NCBI RefSeq assembly: GCF_030264295.1
Contig: NZ_CP127173.1
Location: 5,773,501 to 5,837,500 of the forward strand
Reading direction: 5' to 3'
Source of the DNA: Amycolatopsis nalaikhensis
GTDB taxonomy: Bacteria; Actinomycetota; Actinomycetes; Mycobacteriales; Pseudonocardiaceae
DNA: 64,000 bases
Made by a program: the position numbers and the translations under genes. This document shows positions 1 to 8,300 of this stretch, one piece after another (position 1 is the stretch's first letter; each line of letters opens with the position of its first letter). The notes under the pieces were generated by a model that had not been told where the DNA came from, did no database searches, and was given only the letters and a program-made list of their open reading frames with translations.

Positions 1-2699
1 ATGCCCTGGACCCGGTTGATGGTGGCGGCGTAGGCGAGCTCGACGTGCGCCCGGACGTACCCGGCCGGCAACGTGATCGCGGCCTTGTGCACCCGGTGCT
101 GCACGGTCATCTTGCCGCTGGCGTGCACCGCGGTGACCGTCCAGATGTCGCCGTTCTTGACGAAATCCTTCCCCCCGAACAGTGACAGCAGCCGCTGATT
201 GTGCCGGGTAACGACCCAATCCCCGACGCTCGCGGTGGTGGCGTCGTGGAGGTCCACCGCTCGGCCACGATCGACCGCACCATGAGCGAGGCGCCGTTCG
301 CGGGCTTCGATGTTCAGCGCGACGGTGTCTTCGTTGGTCGGGACAATCAGCAGCGATTGCGCACCGGCGTCGAGATCGGCCTGCCAGTGCGAGCGGGCGG
401 CGTCGCGCATTGTCTCCAGCGACCCGTCACTGACCCGGCCGTGCTCGAAGTAGTACTCGAGCCCCTTCGGATTCGCCGCCCGGATCTGCAACGACGCCGC
501 GGCTTGCTCTTCCCGGTCCTCGCCACGAAAGCGCACGATCTCCCGGAACCGCACCGCGCCGACATCGTGGGCGATCAGCCGGATCGCCCCGCCGGCCTCG
601 ACCGCGGCCAGCTGCGCGTCGTCCCCGATCAGCCGCACATCGGCGCCGTTGGTCAACGCATATTTCACGACCTTGTGCAGGGTGTGAGTACCGGCCATCG
701 CCGCCTCGTCGACGATCACCAGGTCCCCGGCCGCCATCGGGAACGCGCGATGGGCGGACCCGAACCACAGCGCGGTGGTCAGCTGGTGCAGCGTGTGCGG
801 CTTCGCCCCGATCGACGCGCCGAGCTCCTGAGCCGCCCGGGCGGAGGGGCCGAAGGCGTAGACGCGGTGCCCGGTGCGCCGCCACGCCGTGGCCAGCACC
901 TTCATCGCCGAGGTCTTCCCCGCTCCGGCCGGCGCGAGCGCGAGCTGCAGGCGCCGTCCGGAGCGGGCGAACTGGCGCACCATCTCTGCCTGCCCGGCGT
1001 TCAACCGCTGGCCGGCGAGAGCCTTCTCCACGGTGTCGGCGCGGAGCCGGTGCCCGCCGCCGCGGCGAGCCCAGGCGACCAGGTCGCCTTCGGCCGCGAG
1101 GGTGGCGGTGGTGGTGTAGCGGGTCGAGTGGTGTTCCACGAACACCGATTCGCCGTCCCGGCGGCGCAACGAGGCGGGCTCATTGACCGCGGTCGGGCCG
1201 ACCAGGGCGAGGGTGTCGGGCTGAGCCAGGATCGTGTCGACCACGTCGACGATCAGCGGTCCGCGCTTTTCGACGGGCATCCGCAGGTGCGCGGACTGGC
1301 GGTGGGCTTCGGCGGCGAGGTTCCACCAGGAGAAGTGCGCGTAGTTGTCCGACACCACTTCCCGTGTCGCCGCGGCGAGTTTGGCGATGTCGAACGCATC
1401 CGGTTCGCGTCCGCCGGTGAGGAACACCTTCCCGCTCAGCGTGTCCAGAACACTTGCGGGGAGGACTGTGAGGGCGTGCTCGCGCCACGTGCGCAGGTGC
1501 TCCAGCAGTGTCTTCGGTGGCTGTTTGCCGGGCCGGTTGTCGTACTGCGCGGCTCGGTCGATCGCGAAGATGTCCTTCGGGGTCGGTTCCTTCCCGTGCT
1601 GGGCCGTGAACTCGACGATGCGCTTCGCCCGGGCGGCTTCGAACTGGCGATGACGCTGCGAGAACAGCTTCACCAGCTCAACGGGAACCCCTTCCAGCTG
1701 CCACACCGGACGCTTCACGTCCACGCTTTCAACGCCGCGCTGCACCCAGGAGGCGCCCTGTTCGCGGAACAGGTCGCGCAGGCGGTTATCGAAGTATTCG
1801 GACGCGGTGACCGTCGCGGCCAGGACGGTGCGGCCGTCCAGCGCGGTCCATTCGCCGTCGTCGCTGCGTTGCACCTTCGACGAGATCAACGCGTGGATGT
1901 GCAGGTGCGGGTCGGAGGCGCGGGAGTCCCAGTGCTCGAACAGCGCCGCGACGATGCCGTTCACGTCGACTTGCGCCTCGCCCATGTTCCCGCGGCGGGT
2001 GTACGCGACGTTGCTTTCCACCCAGGACAGCGTGTCGCGGGCGGCTTGGCGGACCATCCCGGCGATCAGTTTCCGCTCCGCCGGTTGGGCCAGGGCCCAC
2101 GCGATCGACACCGACTTGTCGGGTGCGAACACCATCTCGAAGCCCGATACTGCGGACTTCAGGTTGCGTTTCTGCTCTGCCAGCCACTTGTTCAGCTCGG
2201 TGTCGCTGGCGGGACCGTCGCCGTCGTGGGCTTTGCGGTAGGCCTGCAGCTGGACGCCGCGGCGCAGCTCGGCGCGCTTGGCCGCGGAGATCGGCGCACC
2301 GACCGGGCGGCCGTGCAGGCGGTTGTAGTCCTTGTATGCCTGCGCTACCTGGGAGCGCAGGTGGTCCAGCGCCGAGTACTGCGGGAATCGGCGGCCCAGC
2401 CGGGTCGCCTTCAGGGCCTCGGCGGCGGTGGCGCCGCCGGTGATCATCTCTGCTTCGATGGCGTCGGCGTGCGGGTGGCGTCCTTCGCCGAAGAGGGCGT
2501 TCATCTGGGCAGGGGTGACTGCGCCGGAGAGTCCTAACTGGTCTGCTCCGGCGCCGAACCATTGGCCTGCCGGGTAACCACGGGAGAGGTAGTAGTCACT
2601 TAACAGCTCGCCGGGTGCGAGCTCACGGGTGCGATCGGCGCACGCCACCGTGTTCGTGAGGTACTCATGACCACCAGGGCTCAGCTTCCGCAAGCCCAT
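1..2699 (-). CDS. traA: MobF relaxase-helicase, TraA/TrwC type (3' end outside window)
   Basis: This is the conjugative relaxase, which nicks oriT, stays bound to the 5' end and unwinds the strand for transfer. Reading leftward from ATG at 2699 the frame stays open to the window edge (about 900 residues). The N-terminal TrwC relaxase domain carries the metal-binding histidine triad DPHLHIH (H265, H267, H269), and a Walker A motif APAGAGKTS near residue 590 starts the helicase part. Two adjacent tyrosines (residues 36-37) lie in the region where MobF catalytic tyrosines are found. It is the largest gene of the leftward element and identifies the region as conjugative or mobilisable. The C-terminus is missing only because the window ends. 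The gene is sure; the exact nicking residue is not. Confidence 0.92.
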   Translation of the reverse strand, partial: MGLRKLSPGGHEYLTNTVACADRTRELAPGELLSDYYLSRGYPAGQWFGAGADQLGLSGAVTPAQMNALFGEGRHPHADAIEAEMITGGATAAEALKATRLGRRFPQYSALDHLRSQVAQAYKDYNRLHGRPVGAPISAAKRAELRRGVQLQAYRKAHDGDGPASDTELNKWLAEQKRNLKSAVSGFEMVFAPDKSVSIAWALAQPAERKLIAGMVRQAARDTLSWVESNVAYTRRGNMGEAQVDVNGIVAALFEHWDSRASDPHLHIHALISSKVQRSDDGEWTALDGRTVLAATVTASEYFDNRLRDLFREQGASWVQRGVESVDVKRPVWQLEGVPVELVKLFSQRHRQFEAARAKRIVEFTAQHGKEPTPKDIFAIDRAAQYDNRPGKQPPKTLLEHLRTWREHALTVLPASVLDTLSGKVFLTGGREPDAFDIAKLAAATREVVSDNYAHFSWWNLAAEAHRQSAHLRMPVEKRGPLIVDVVDTILAQPDTLALVGPTAVNEPASLRRRDGESVFVEHHSTRYTTTATLAAEGDLVAWARRGGGHRLRADTVEKALAGQRLNAGQAEMVRQFARSGRRLQLALAPAGAGKTSAMKVLATAWRRTGHRVYAFGPSARAAQELGASIGAKPHTLHQLTTALWFGSAHRAFPMAAGDLVIVDEAAMAGTHTLHKVVKYALTNGADVRLIGDDAQLAAVEAGGAIRLIAHDVGAVRFREIVRFRGEDREEQAAASLQIRAANPKGLEYYFEHGRVSDGSLETMRDAARSHWQADLDAGAQSLLIVPTNEDTVALNIEARERRLAHGAVDRGRAVDLHDATTASVGDWVVTRHNQRLLSLFGGKDFVKNGDIWTVTAVHASGKMTVQHRVHKAAITLPAGYVRAHVELAYAATINRVQG

Positions 2700-2827
2700 C
2701 ATGTCCACACCAGACTACGCTGATGGGGGAAACACGGTTTGGCGGTGAACTGGTGCGCCTGCTGTCCTCTAGCCCCCTCGTGACAGCCGGTTCGGCGGGC
2801 GGAGGTCGAGAGGTACTGGTTGTCGTG

Positions 2828-2872
2828 GGCTGAGGTCCGCTATGTACGCGAGGCTCGTCGCGGACCTCAGCC
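2828..2872 (-). terminator. Hairpin after the secreted-protein gene
   Basis: Perfect 13-base arms (GGCTGAGGTCCGC and its complement) around a 19-base loop, 16 bases past the end of the leftward gene at 2888. No T-run follows, as is common in actinomycetes. It could instead be part of an oriT next to the relaxase gene, but its position fits a terminator better. Confidence 0.6.
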
Positions 2873-2887
2873 TCCGTGGCCCGGGGG

Positions 2888-3298
2888 TTACGACGTCGGG
2901 GGTCGAGAGACCGTCGTTATCGGCGAGCATTCCACTGGGGTGCACAGGGAGACGTCGACGATGGTGATGCCGCCCACGGGGCCTTCCTCAGTGAAGTTGA
3001 CAGGGATCTTCGCGCTGGTGGTTGTCCTTGTCTGTCGGCTCAGCCACGTGTTGCCCTGGTAGAAATTGTAATAAACCGTCGATGATCCGGCCTCGGACGC
3101 ATAGTCCTCTAGCCAGCCTTGGATGCCGACGGAACGGGCGTACCAGATGACGCCGCCTCCAGTTGCACCACCTCGGATGTAGATGGGACTGAACGGTGTA
3201 GCTGGGTAGGTGGCGGCACTAGCGGGTACGGCCGCCGCCAAGGACCCGCCAAGCCCAATGGCCACGGCCAATGCAACGCTTGTGACAGTGCGTGACAT
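2888..3298 (-). CDS. Small secreted protein of unknown function
   Basis: A 136-residue protein with a clear Sec signal peptide: an Arg near the start, a hydrophobic stretch (about residues 6-20) and an Ala-rich cleavage region ending ASA near residue 28. The mature part of about 105 residues is rich in Gly, Ser, Thr and Tyr and contains two cysteines close to the C-terminus that could form a disulfide. ATG at 3298 was chosen over the ATG eight codons upstream because a GGAGA-like ribosome site and the start of the signal peptide fit it better. I do not recognise the family. It is a single-gene unit with its own downstream hairpin, so it may be cargo of the element and not a transfer function. 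Confidence 0.65.
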   Translation of the reverse strand: MSRTVTSVALAVAIGLGGSLAAAVPASAATYPATPFSPIYIRGGATGGGVIWYARSVGIQGWLEDYASEAGSSTVYYNFYQGNTWLSRQTRTTTSAKIPVNFTEEGPVGGITIVDVSLCTPVECSPITTVSRPPTS

Positions 3299-3875
3299 CA
3301 GGTGTCGCTCTCCGATCTCCATGCGCGGTCCCGGTGGACCGCGGCATGTCCACGCCTGGGGATGTGAAACGGTTTATCCAGGCTCGCGCATTCGTCTTCC
3401 ACCTAGTCGCCTGCAGTAGCGTCGCAACTGGCAATTGACCTGCGTGCCCTCATATCGCGTGTGCGCGTGCAAGATTGGACGTCACTCTGAAACGATCAAG
3501 TTCGGTGGGCGAGGCCCTGTCGTGCGTGGTCGGGGGCGTGTCGAACGCCTCCAAATCGCGATTGGGGTGGTGCGCGCAGGTTCCGCGGCATGGCGTCGGT
3601 CCCAGGTTCAGAACGTCTGCAAGACGTGCTGTGTGCGGGGTAGGGGCAGGCTGGGGTGAGATGGGGGTGGGTGGCGTGGTCGGCGGGGTGAGTGGGCGGC
3701 AGGGAAGGTTTGGGCTGGGGTGTGGTGGTGGCCGTGTGGGGTAGGCGGGTGGGGTTGGTGCGGCGTGGTGGTGGTGCGCGAAATTGGCGGTCGAGCGCGG
3801 GCGCCTGCACTAAGGCGCCTCCCTGGCGCCGTCTGCCGGCGCCGGCGCGGTTCCGAAGCTGTGCTGACACAGCAA
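3299..3875. other. Gap without a supported gene
   Basis: About 580 bases separate the secreted-protein gene from the hairpin at 3876. Open frames here have poor actinobacterial codon use and are shadows. The part nearest 3299 must hold the promoter of the secreted-protein gene, but no convincing -35/-10 pair was picked out. Confidence 0.4.
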
Positions 3876-3907
3876 AGCGGCCGCCGATCGCAAGATCGGC
3901 GGCCGCT
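3876..3907 (-). terminator. Perfect 14-bp hairpin with GCAA loop
   Basis: Arms AGCGGCCGCCGATC and its exact complement enclose the GNRA tetraloop GCAA. It lies 20 bases beyond the leftward gene ending at 3927 and is the likely transcription stop for the 5413-3927 block. Confidence 0.75.
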
Positions 3908-3926
3908 GTCGTGCGCGGGTCGGGTG

Positions 3927-4148
3927 TTAGGGCTGGGCGTAGTCCGTGAGGTAGTGCAGCTCCAGGCGGATGGCGGCGGCTGGCAGGATTTCGATCGTGC
4001 CGCCGTTCGGGGCGGGCAGTGTCTGGACGTGGCGGGTGAGTAGCTCGCGCAGGTAGGCGGCGACGGTGGCGGGCGTGTCGGTCGGGATCATGTCGGCGGC
4101 GGCTAGTTCGCGGTTGATGTCGGCGAGGATGTCGTGGAAGGTGCGCAC
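3927..4148 (-). CDS. Hypothetical 73-residue protein
   Basis: A short acidic-to-neutral protein starting MRTFHDILAD, with no membrane segment or signal peptide. GTG at 4148 was chosen because AGGAG precedes it by seven bases; the longer frame upstream is Arg/Pro/His-rich and looks non-coding. Two predicted helices (about residues 5-15 and 25-40) are followed by a region rich in Ile and Leu. It is the last gene of a leftward pair with the zinc-ribbon gene upstream (start 5413), 71 bases apart, and is followed by a strong hairpin. Function unknown. Confidence 0.5.
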   Translation of the reverse strand: MRTFHDILADINRELAAADMIPTDTPATVAAYLRELLTRHVQTLPAPNGGTIEILPAAAIRLELHYLTDYAQP

Positions 4149-4219
4149 GGTGGCGGCTCCTGGTTGGGGGTGAGGCGGGGGCACCCGGGTTCGGGTGCCC
4201 CCGCACGTGTGGTGGGTGG

Positions 4220-5413
4220 TCAGGCGACGGCGGCGAGTTCGCGCGACGGCGCGAACGTGGACAGCGGCGGCATGTTGCGCTCCCGGCACATCTCGCACCG
4301 GTCATCCGTGCTCGGGGAGCACTGCTCGCTGGGGGTGCGTTCGAGGTTGCACGCCACGCACAACGCATCCGGGTCGATGCCGCGCAAGGCCAACTTGTCG
4401 TAGTCGTCTTCGGTGACTGTGCGGCCGGTCAGGTCGGTCACGGCTTCGCGGCTGTTGTCGGTGTCGCGGTGCCGCTCGCGTTCGGCTTCGTAGGCGTCGA
4501 CGGCGCTTTCGTTCTTGCGGACCAGCCCGGCGGACGGGATGGCCTGCTCTATCTGGCGCCAGTGTTCGTCGTACTCGGCTTCGATGTCACCGACCAGGTA
4601 GCGGCGCGTGGCCTGCTGCTCGATCGGCTCATGCCCGGCGGCGCGCACGGTCGTGGTGGTGTGGTCGCCTTCGGCCGGGCGCTCGGCGTTCTCGGCGTCC
4701 TTGCGGCAGGCGTCGGAGCAGTACCGCATTTCCGGGAGCCCGGCGAGGTTGCCGTCACAGTTGCGGCACCGGTGCACGTCGTCGGATTCGGCGTCGGTGG
4801 CTTGCTGCCGGGCGGCGGTGCGGGCGCGGGCGTGGGCGGCGCGGGCCTTGCTGGCGTACACGCACGTCATGACCAGGGTGCGCAGGTCGTCGGCGAGACC
4901 TGGCCACAACTGGTGTGCGGTCTGGATGGCTTCGACGATGGCGGGGTGGTCGGCGCTGGGGTTCTTCAGCAGCGTTCCGCACACGGTGAATACGGCCTGG
5001 TGCGCGTACTGGGTCTGGGCGTTGAGCCACCGCAGGCCGTTGAGCGCGTCCGCGACGCGCGGCGGGGTCTCGCGCAGCATCACCGTCACGTCGTTGACGT
5101 CGGTCACGGCGACGGCGCGGCGGGTTTCGCTGCTGTAAACGCACTGGTTGAACAGCTCGCGCTCGGCGTCGCCGTAGCTGTCCCATTCGGCGTGAACGTT
5201 GCGGACGGCGGCGAGGACGTCACCGCTGATCGCGGCGTCGGTGTTGAGCAGGGTTGCGCATGCGGCGAGGATCGCGGGCGGGTTCTCTCCGCTGCGGGTG
5301 AACATCCGCTTGAGTTCCTGTAGCGCGGGCCGGATGCGCGGCGGCTGCGCTTGCAACGCCTGTACCACGCGGTCGATGCTGGCGCGGTGCTTGCGGTGAA
5401 TGGTCGATGCCAT
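4220..5413 (-). CDS. Hypothetical protein with internal duplication and zinc ribbons
   Basis: A 397-residue protein of unknown family. The N-terminal half is made of two related segments (about residues 21-96 and 113-189), each running from a PPR(I/V) start through ALxxL, an Ala/Thr-rich helix with TLL, and ending in CVY(S/A)S, so it arose by internal duplication. A zinc ribbon follows (C216, C219, C232, C236, with YCSDAC typical of treble-clef proteins). A second Cys cluster lies near residues 350-380 (CVAC, CEMC). The middle is charged and helical. The frame also allows TTG at 5422; ATG at 5413 is preferred. Zinc binding suggests DNA or RNA contact, which is inference. It heads the leftward pair ending at 3927. 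Confidence 0.6.
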   Translation of the reverse strand: MASTIHRKHRASIDRVVQALQAQPPRIRPALQELKRMFTRSGENPPAILAACATLLNTDAAISGDVLAAVRNVHAEWDSYGDAERELFNQCVYSSETRRAVAVTDVNDVTVMLRETPPRVADALNGLRWLNAQTQYAHQAVFTVCGTLLKNPSADHPAIVEAIQTAHQLWPGLADDLRTLVMTCVYASKARAAHARARTAARQQATDAESDDVHRCRNCDGNLAGLPEMRYCSDACRKDAENAERPAEGDHTTTTVRAAGHEPIEQQATRRYLVGDIEAEYDEHWRQIEQAIPSAGLVRKNESAVDAYEAERERHRDTDNSREAVTDLTGRTVTEDDYDKLALRGIDPDALCVACNLERTPSEQCSPSTDDRCEMCRERNMPPLSTFAPSRELAAVA

Positions 5414-6202
5414 GATTGTCAACTTTCATGTGTTGGGAGTGTGGCTCTCGGGTTTGCCGTCCCGATCGCCTTACTTCTTCATGATAGCGAATCAATTGCA
5501 GTTACTCCATTCGAAGACGGCGTATTCGACGAACAATTTCAAGCGATTTCAGGCGTTGAAATCGCCGATTGCCTGATGTGATGAGCGACCGCCGTTGCGT
5601 GCGCCGTCGGCCCGATTGGCGGCCTTTCTGGCGCGAACCCGCTGGTCGGTGCGGTTGAGGTGAGTGTGTGCTGAGTGGGTGGTGGGTGGCCCCGAAGCAA
5701 CCAGGGCAGGCCCCCGGCCTGCCCTTAACGCCTGACCAAGGGAGTAGGGGCCCCAAATGCAAGGGTGGGGCCTCGAACTATTTTTGGCCACGCTTTTCGG
5801 TCAAAAATAGTTTGGGGTGCCCTTGTATTTGGGGGAGCGACCGATACAATTTCGGGGCCACCCACCACCCGCGGACGCACCATGACAATGGCGGGTGTCC
5901 CACGGCCGGAATGACCTGGAAGTGACCGCTCGGCCAGTGCAAACGTCGGCTCCGGTGCCGCTGTGATCACGGCAGTGACCTGCGGGTATGCTGCTGGCAG
6001 CGCTCCGTGGGCCATGTGTCCCTGTGGCGGAGCGTCAGCGGGCCGCCGCGAGTTTTGCCGCTCGCCACCTTGGTGGCGTGGCCCTTCGGGGCTGCTGCGG
6101 CGGCACCGCGCCAGTTTCGTCCGACTAGCCCCGTGCGCGGCTATGACGGCTGTGCCCCTGCGCGGGCAGGCAAGACTCTAGGCCCGCGAGGCGCGCGAAG
6201 TT
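5414..6202. other. 789-base gap rich in secondary structure
   Basis: No gene was supported here. The first 120 bases (5430-5545) are unusually AT-rich for this window and probably hold the promoter of the leftward gene starting at 5413. The nested inverted repeats at 5677-5870 are listed separately. From 5990 to 6180 there are several small GC-rich hairpins, including a GCCC-TTCG-GGGC stem-loop near 6080-6091. Placed in a conjugative element, the gap is a candidate for an origin of transfer or replication, but nothing proves it. Confidence 0.4.
5677..5870. repeat. Nested inverted repeats (possible origin or structured RNA)
   Basis: Three layers are visible. The outer arms are a perfect 20-bp inverted repeat, GGGTGGTGGGTGGCCCCGAA at 5677-5696 and its complement at 5851-5870. 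Inside on the left is a perfect 9-bp hairpin, GGGCAGGCC/GGCCTGCCC (5704-5724, loop CCC). Inside on the right is a long imperfect hairpin (5751-5789 with 5799-5834): CCCCAAAT.CAAGGG pairs over 14 of 15 bases and AACTATTTTTG pairs perfectly around the loop ACGCTTTTC. The AT-rich inner stem stands out against the high-GC surroundings. Such architecture occurs at plasmid origins, oriT sites and structured leaders; which applies cannot be told from sequence alone. Confidence 0.7.
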
Positions 6203-7024
6203 CTACGGTGTGATCGGGCTGGGCTCGTCGGCGGCGCTGGTGAGGAGTCCGGCGGCGGCGAGCTGGTGGCGCAGTTGCTCGGCCTGCTCTGTCATGTCGT
6301 CGCCGGTGTCTTCGCCGACGGAGTCGACGATGAACGCGCGGATGACAGCACGTGGTGTCTCCACCGCGGCGTAGGGCGCGGTGGTGGCGTGTGCGAGGAG
6401 GCCGTGAGCGGCGAGGCGGCCGGCGAGGAACCGGGCTTGGCTGGTCATCTCGTCGCCGTGGTCGGCGCCGACGCTGGCGACGATGAAGTCGCGGATGATG
6501 CGGGTGGCACGCGCAAGGGTCAGCTGGGCTGGCGGGCTGGGCTCGGGGGTGGAGGGCGCGGCGGTCTCGTCGAGGTAGGAGCGGCTGTCGCGGCACGGGG
6601 CGATGCTGGGATCTTCGGGGTCGACGCCGTTGGCGATGGCCATCTCGCGGTAGTTGTCGTAGAGCGGGCGGTCGCTGGTGACGGCGGTGGTGACGTCGGG
6701 GCCGTAGAGGCGGACCGACAGGTTGTGGGCGGCGCCGCGCAGCAGGAACCCGGCACAGGTTTTGGGCTGCTCGGGGGTGCTGGAGTGGCAGCCGAACTTG
6801 TGAGTGGCGAGGTCGTAGGTGGTGCGTGCGGCGTGGCGGAACACGTCGGGTGGGAATGCCCCGACCGGTGAGTCGCGTAGCCAGGGGCAGCGTGCGCAGG
6901 GGCTGGCTCGGTAGGCGTCGGCGGATGCGGCGACGGTGATGACGCCCCAGCCGTCGGCTCCGTCCTGGACGGCGAGGATGTCGGCACCGGTGGGTGTGGC
7001 GTCGTCGTCGGTCGGGTTCGGCAC
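6203..7024 (-). CDS. DUF6283-family protein with C-terminal tandem repeat
   Basis: A 273-residue protein. Residues 40-105 match the DUF6283 pattern: CARCPW (C43, C46), then a conserved FxCH (C79) and TCAGFL (C90), giving a likely four-Cys metal site. The C-terminus contains two copies of a helical unit of about 39 residues (173-211 and 224-263), each IIRDF(I)V-SVG-D-GD-M---A--L---LAA-GLL. GTG at 7024 was chosen because AGGGAG precedes it. The upstream DUF6283 gene ends two bases before, so the two are co-translated. The family's function is unknown; it is common in actinobacterial mobile elements. Confidence 0.75.
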   Translation of the reverse strand: MPNPTDDDATPTGADILAVQDGADGWGVITVAASADAYRASPCARCPWLRDSPVGAFPPDVFRHAARTTYDLATHKFGCHSSTPEQPKTCAGFLLRGAAHNLSVRLYGPDVTTAVTSDRPLYDNYREMAIANGVDPEDPSIAPCRDSRSYLDETAAPSTPEPSPPAQLTLARATRIIRDFIVASVGADHGDEMTSQARFLAGRLAAHGLLAHATTAPYAAVETPRAVIRAFIVDSVGEDTGDDMTEQAEQLRHQLAAAGLLTSAADEPSPITP

Positions 7025-7026
7025 GC

Positions 7027-7482
7027 TCAGCGCTCCCTTGCAGGTGTTCGGAGGACAGGGTAGTGGTGCGTGGGCGGCGTCGGCGGGGCCGGTTGTTCCG
7101 CGGCTGTTGGCTGGGGCTGCTCGGCCTGCTGGCGGGCTCGTTCGGTGAGCAGCGCTTCGAGGCTGGGGTGCAGGGCTGGCCAGTCGGGTGCGGCGGTGAC
7201 GGCGTCGGGTGGGAGCGTCCCGGCGAGCATGGCGATCCGGATTGCGAGGTGGTTGCGGCCGACGACGGCGAGCCAGCCGGCGCACAGCCGCATGGGGTGT
7301 GCGGTGTCGGGTTGGTCGATGTGACAGGACATGGCGGGAGCACCGGTGTCGGCTTCGGAGCCGGTGGTGCCGTTGGCGTTGGTGAGCTTGGCCATGTCGG
7401 CGTCGCTGAAGGCGGTGAGGTCGGCGTCGCGGCGCCGGGGGCACTGGCGGCACGGGTGCGTCCGGTGCGGCTCGGCGGTCAT
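7027..7482 (-). CDS. DUF6283-family protein, shorter paralogue
   Basis: A 151-residue protein starting MTAEPHRTHPCRQCP. It has the same cysteine layout as its downstream neighbour: CRQCP near residues 11-15, a CHID motif and CAGWLAVVG, followed by a helical, Gln/Pro-rich tail. ATG at 7482 has GGGAG upstream. It overlaps functionally with the gene starting at 7024, two bases away, forming a two-gene leftward operon of paralogues. Function unknown. The divergent gene at 7640 shares the 157-base promoter region. Confidence 0.72.
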   Translation of the reverse strand: MTAEPHRTHPCRQCPRRRDADLTAFSDADMAKLTNANGTTGSEADTGAPAMSCHIDQPDTAHPMRLCAGWLAVVGRNHLAIRIAMLAGTLPPDAVTAAPDWPALHPSLEALLTERARQQAEQPQPTAAEQPAPPTPPTHHYPVLRTPARER

Positions 7483-7639
7483 GGCGGCTCCCTGGGTCTG
7501 TCGTGCCGCTGGCCCGACCGGGAGGGTTTGGCGGCGCGACGGGATTCGACGATAGCTGCTGCGGTGTGCCGGGGTGGCGATGCGCTGGTCGTGTCGCCGG
7601 TAGCCTGAGGTGGCGCCCTCCCCACGCGGGAGGTTCGTG

Positions 7640-8260
7640 ATGGTTGAACGCAGGATCACTCGTTCGCGGCGGAAGCGCCGGTCATCGGCGACGCTGGAGC
7701 GGCTGGAGACGGCGCGGCAGCGCCGGGTGGCGCAGCTGGAACGTGAGCGGGAGAAGGAGCGCCGGGTGGACGCGGCGCTGGGTCCGTTCGCGGAGGCGGT
7801 GACCGCCGTCGAGGTAGCGGAGCGGCGGCGCGAGGATCGCATTGCCGCTGTCGAGGCGCAGTTGGCGCGGAAGCTTGCGGAGCTGGACCGGCAGCGGGCG
7901 ATGAAGGTCGCGGAGTGCGAGCGGCTGGTGGAGCAGGTGCGCGCGGACGCGGAGATGGAGATCGCCGAGTGGCGGTCGGTGATGGCGACGTCGGTCGCGC
8001 AGATCCGCAGCTCGGATGTCGGCGTGGCCGACACGGCGGCGTTGCTCGGGATCTCGGCGAAGATGGTGACGGCGCTGGCGCGGGAAGCAGCGCGCGCCGT
8101 GCCCGCCGACGCCGCGGCGGGGACAGCCATGGTTGACCACGAGAATGCGGCTATGCCGGGGGAGGCAACCGCTGCCGCGGATTTCGAGGCGACGGTGGCT
8201 GACGGAGCGGCAGCGATGGCCGATGGCGCGGCACTGGATTCGCCTGGTGAGGCTGGGTGA
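7640..8260 (+). CDS. Coiled-coil protein with a possible HTH
   Basis: One of the few rightward genes in the left element: 206 residues starting MVERRITRSR. The first 25 residues are strongly basic. Residues about 15-115 form a long charged helix (repeated RRR/ERE/KER and LxRxLAELDRQ patterns) expected to be a coiled coil. Residues about 125-155 (VADTAALLGISAKMVTALAR) resemble a helix-turn-helix. The tail is Ala/Asp-rich and disordered. ATG at 7640 is preferred because GGGAGG lies six bases before it. A DNA-binding or partition-type structural role is possible but is inference; no family was recognised. Confidence 0.6.
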   Translation: MVERRITRSRRKRRSSATLERLETARQRRVAQLEREREKERRVDAALGPFAEAVTAVEVAERRREDRIAAVEAQLARKLAELDRQRAMKVAECERLVEQVRADAEMEIAEWRSVMATSVAQIRSSDVGVADTAALLGISAKMVTALAREAARAVPADAAAGTAMVDHENAAMPGEATAAADFEATVADGAAAMADGAALDSPGEAG

Positions 8261-8300
8261 TGGTCTGCCACGACGGCGTCGTGAGCCGTGCACTTGTGGT

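Noticed and set aside
201..2537. Long rightward open frame of 778 codons
   Set aside because: It lies antisense to the relaxase gene, has the His/Arg/Gly/Val-rich composition of a high-GC shadow and no recognisable domain.
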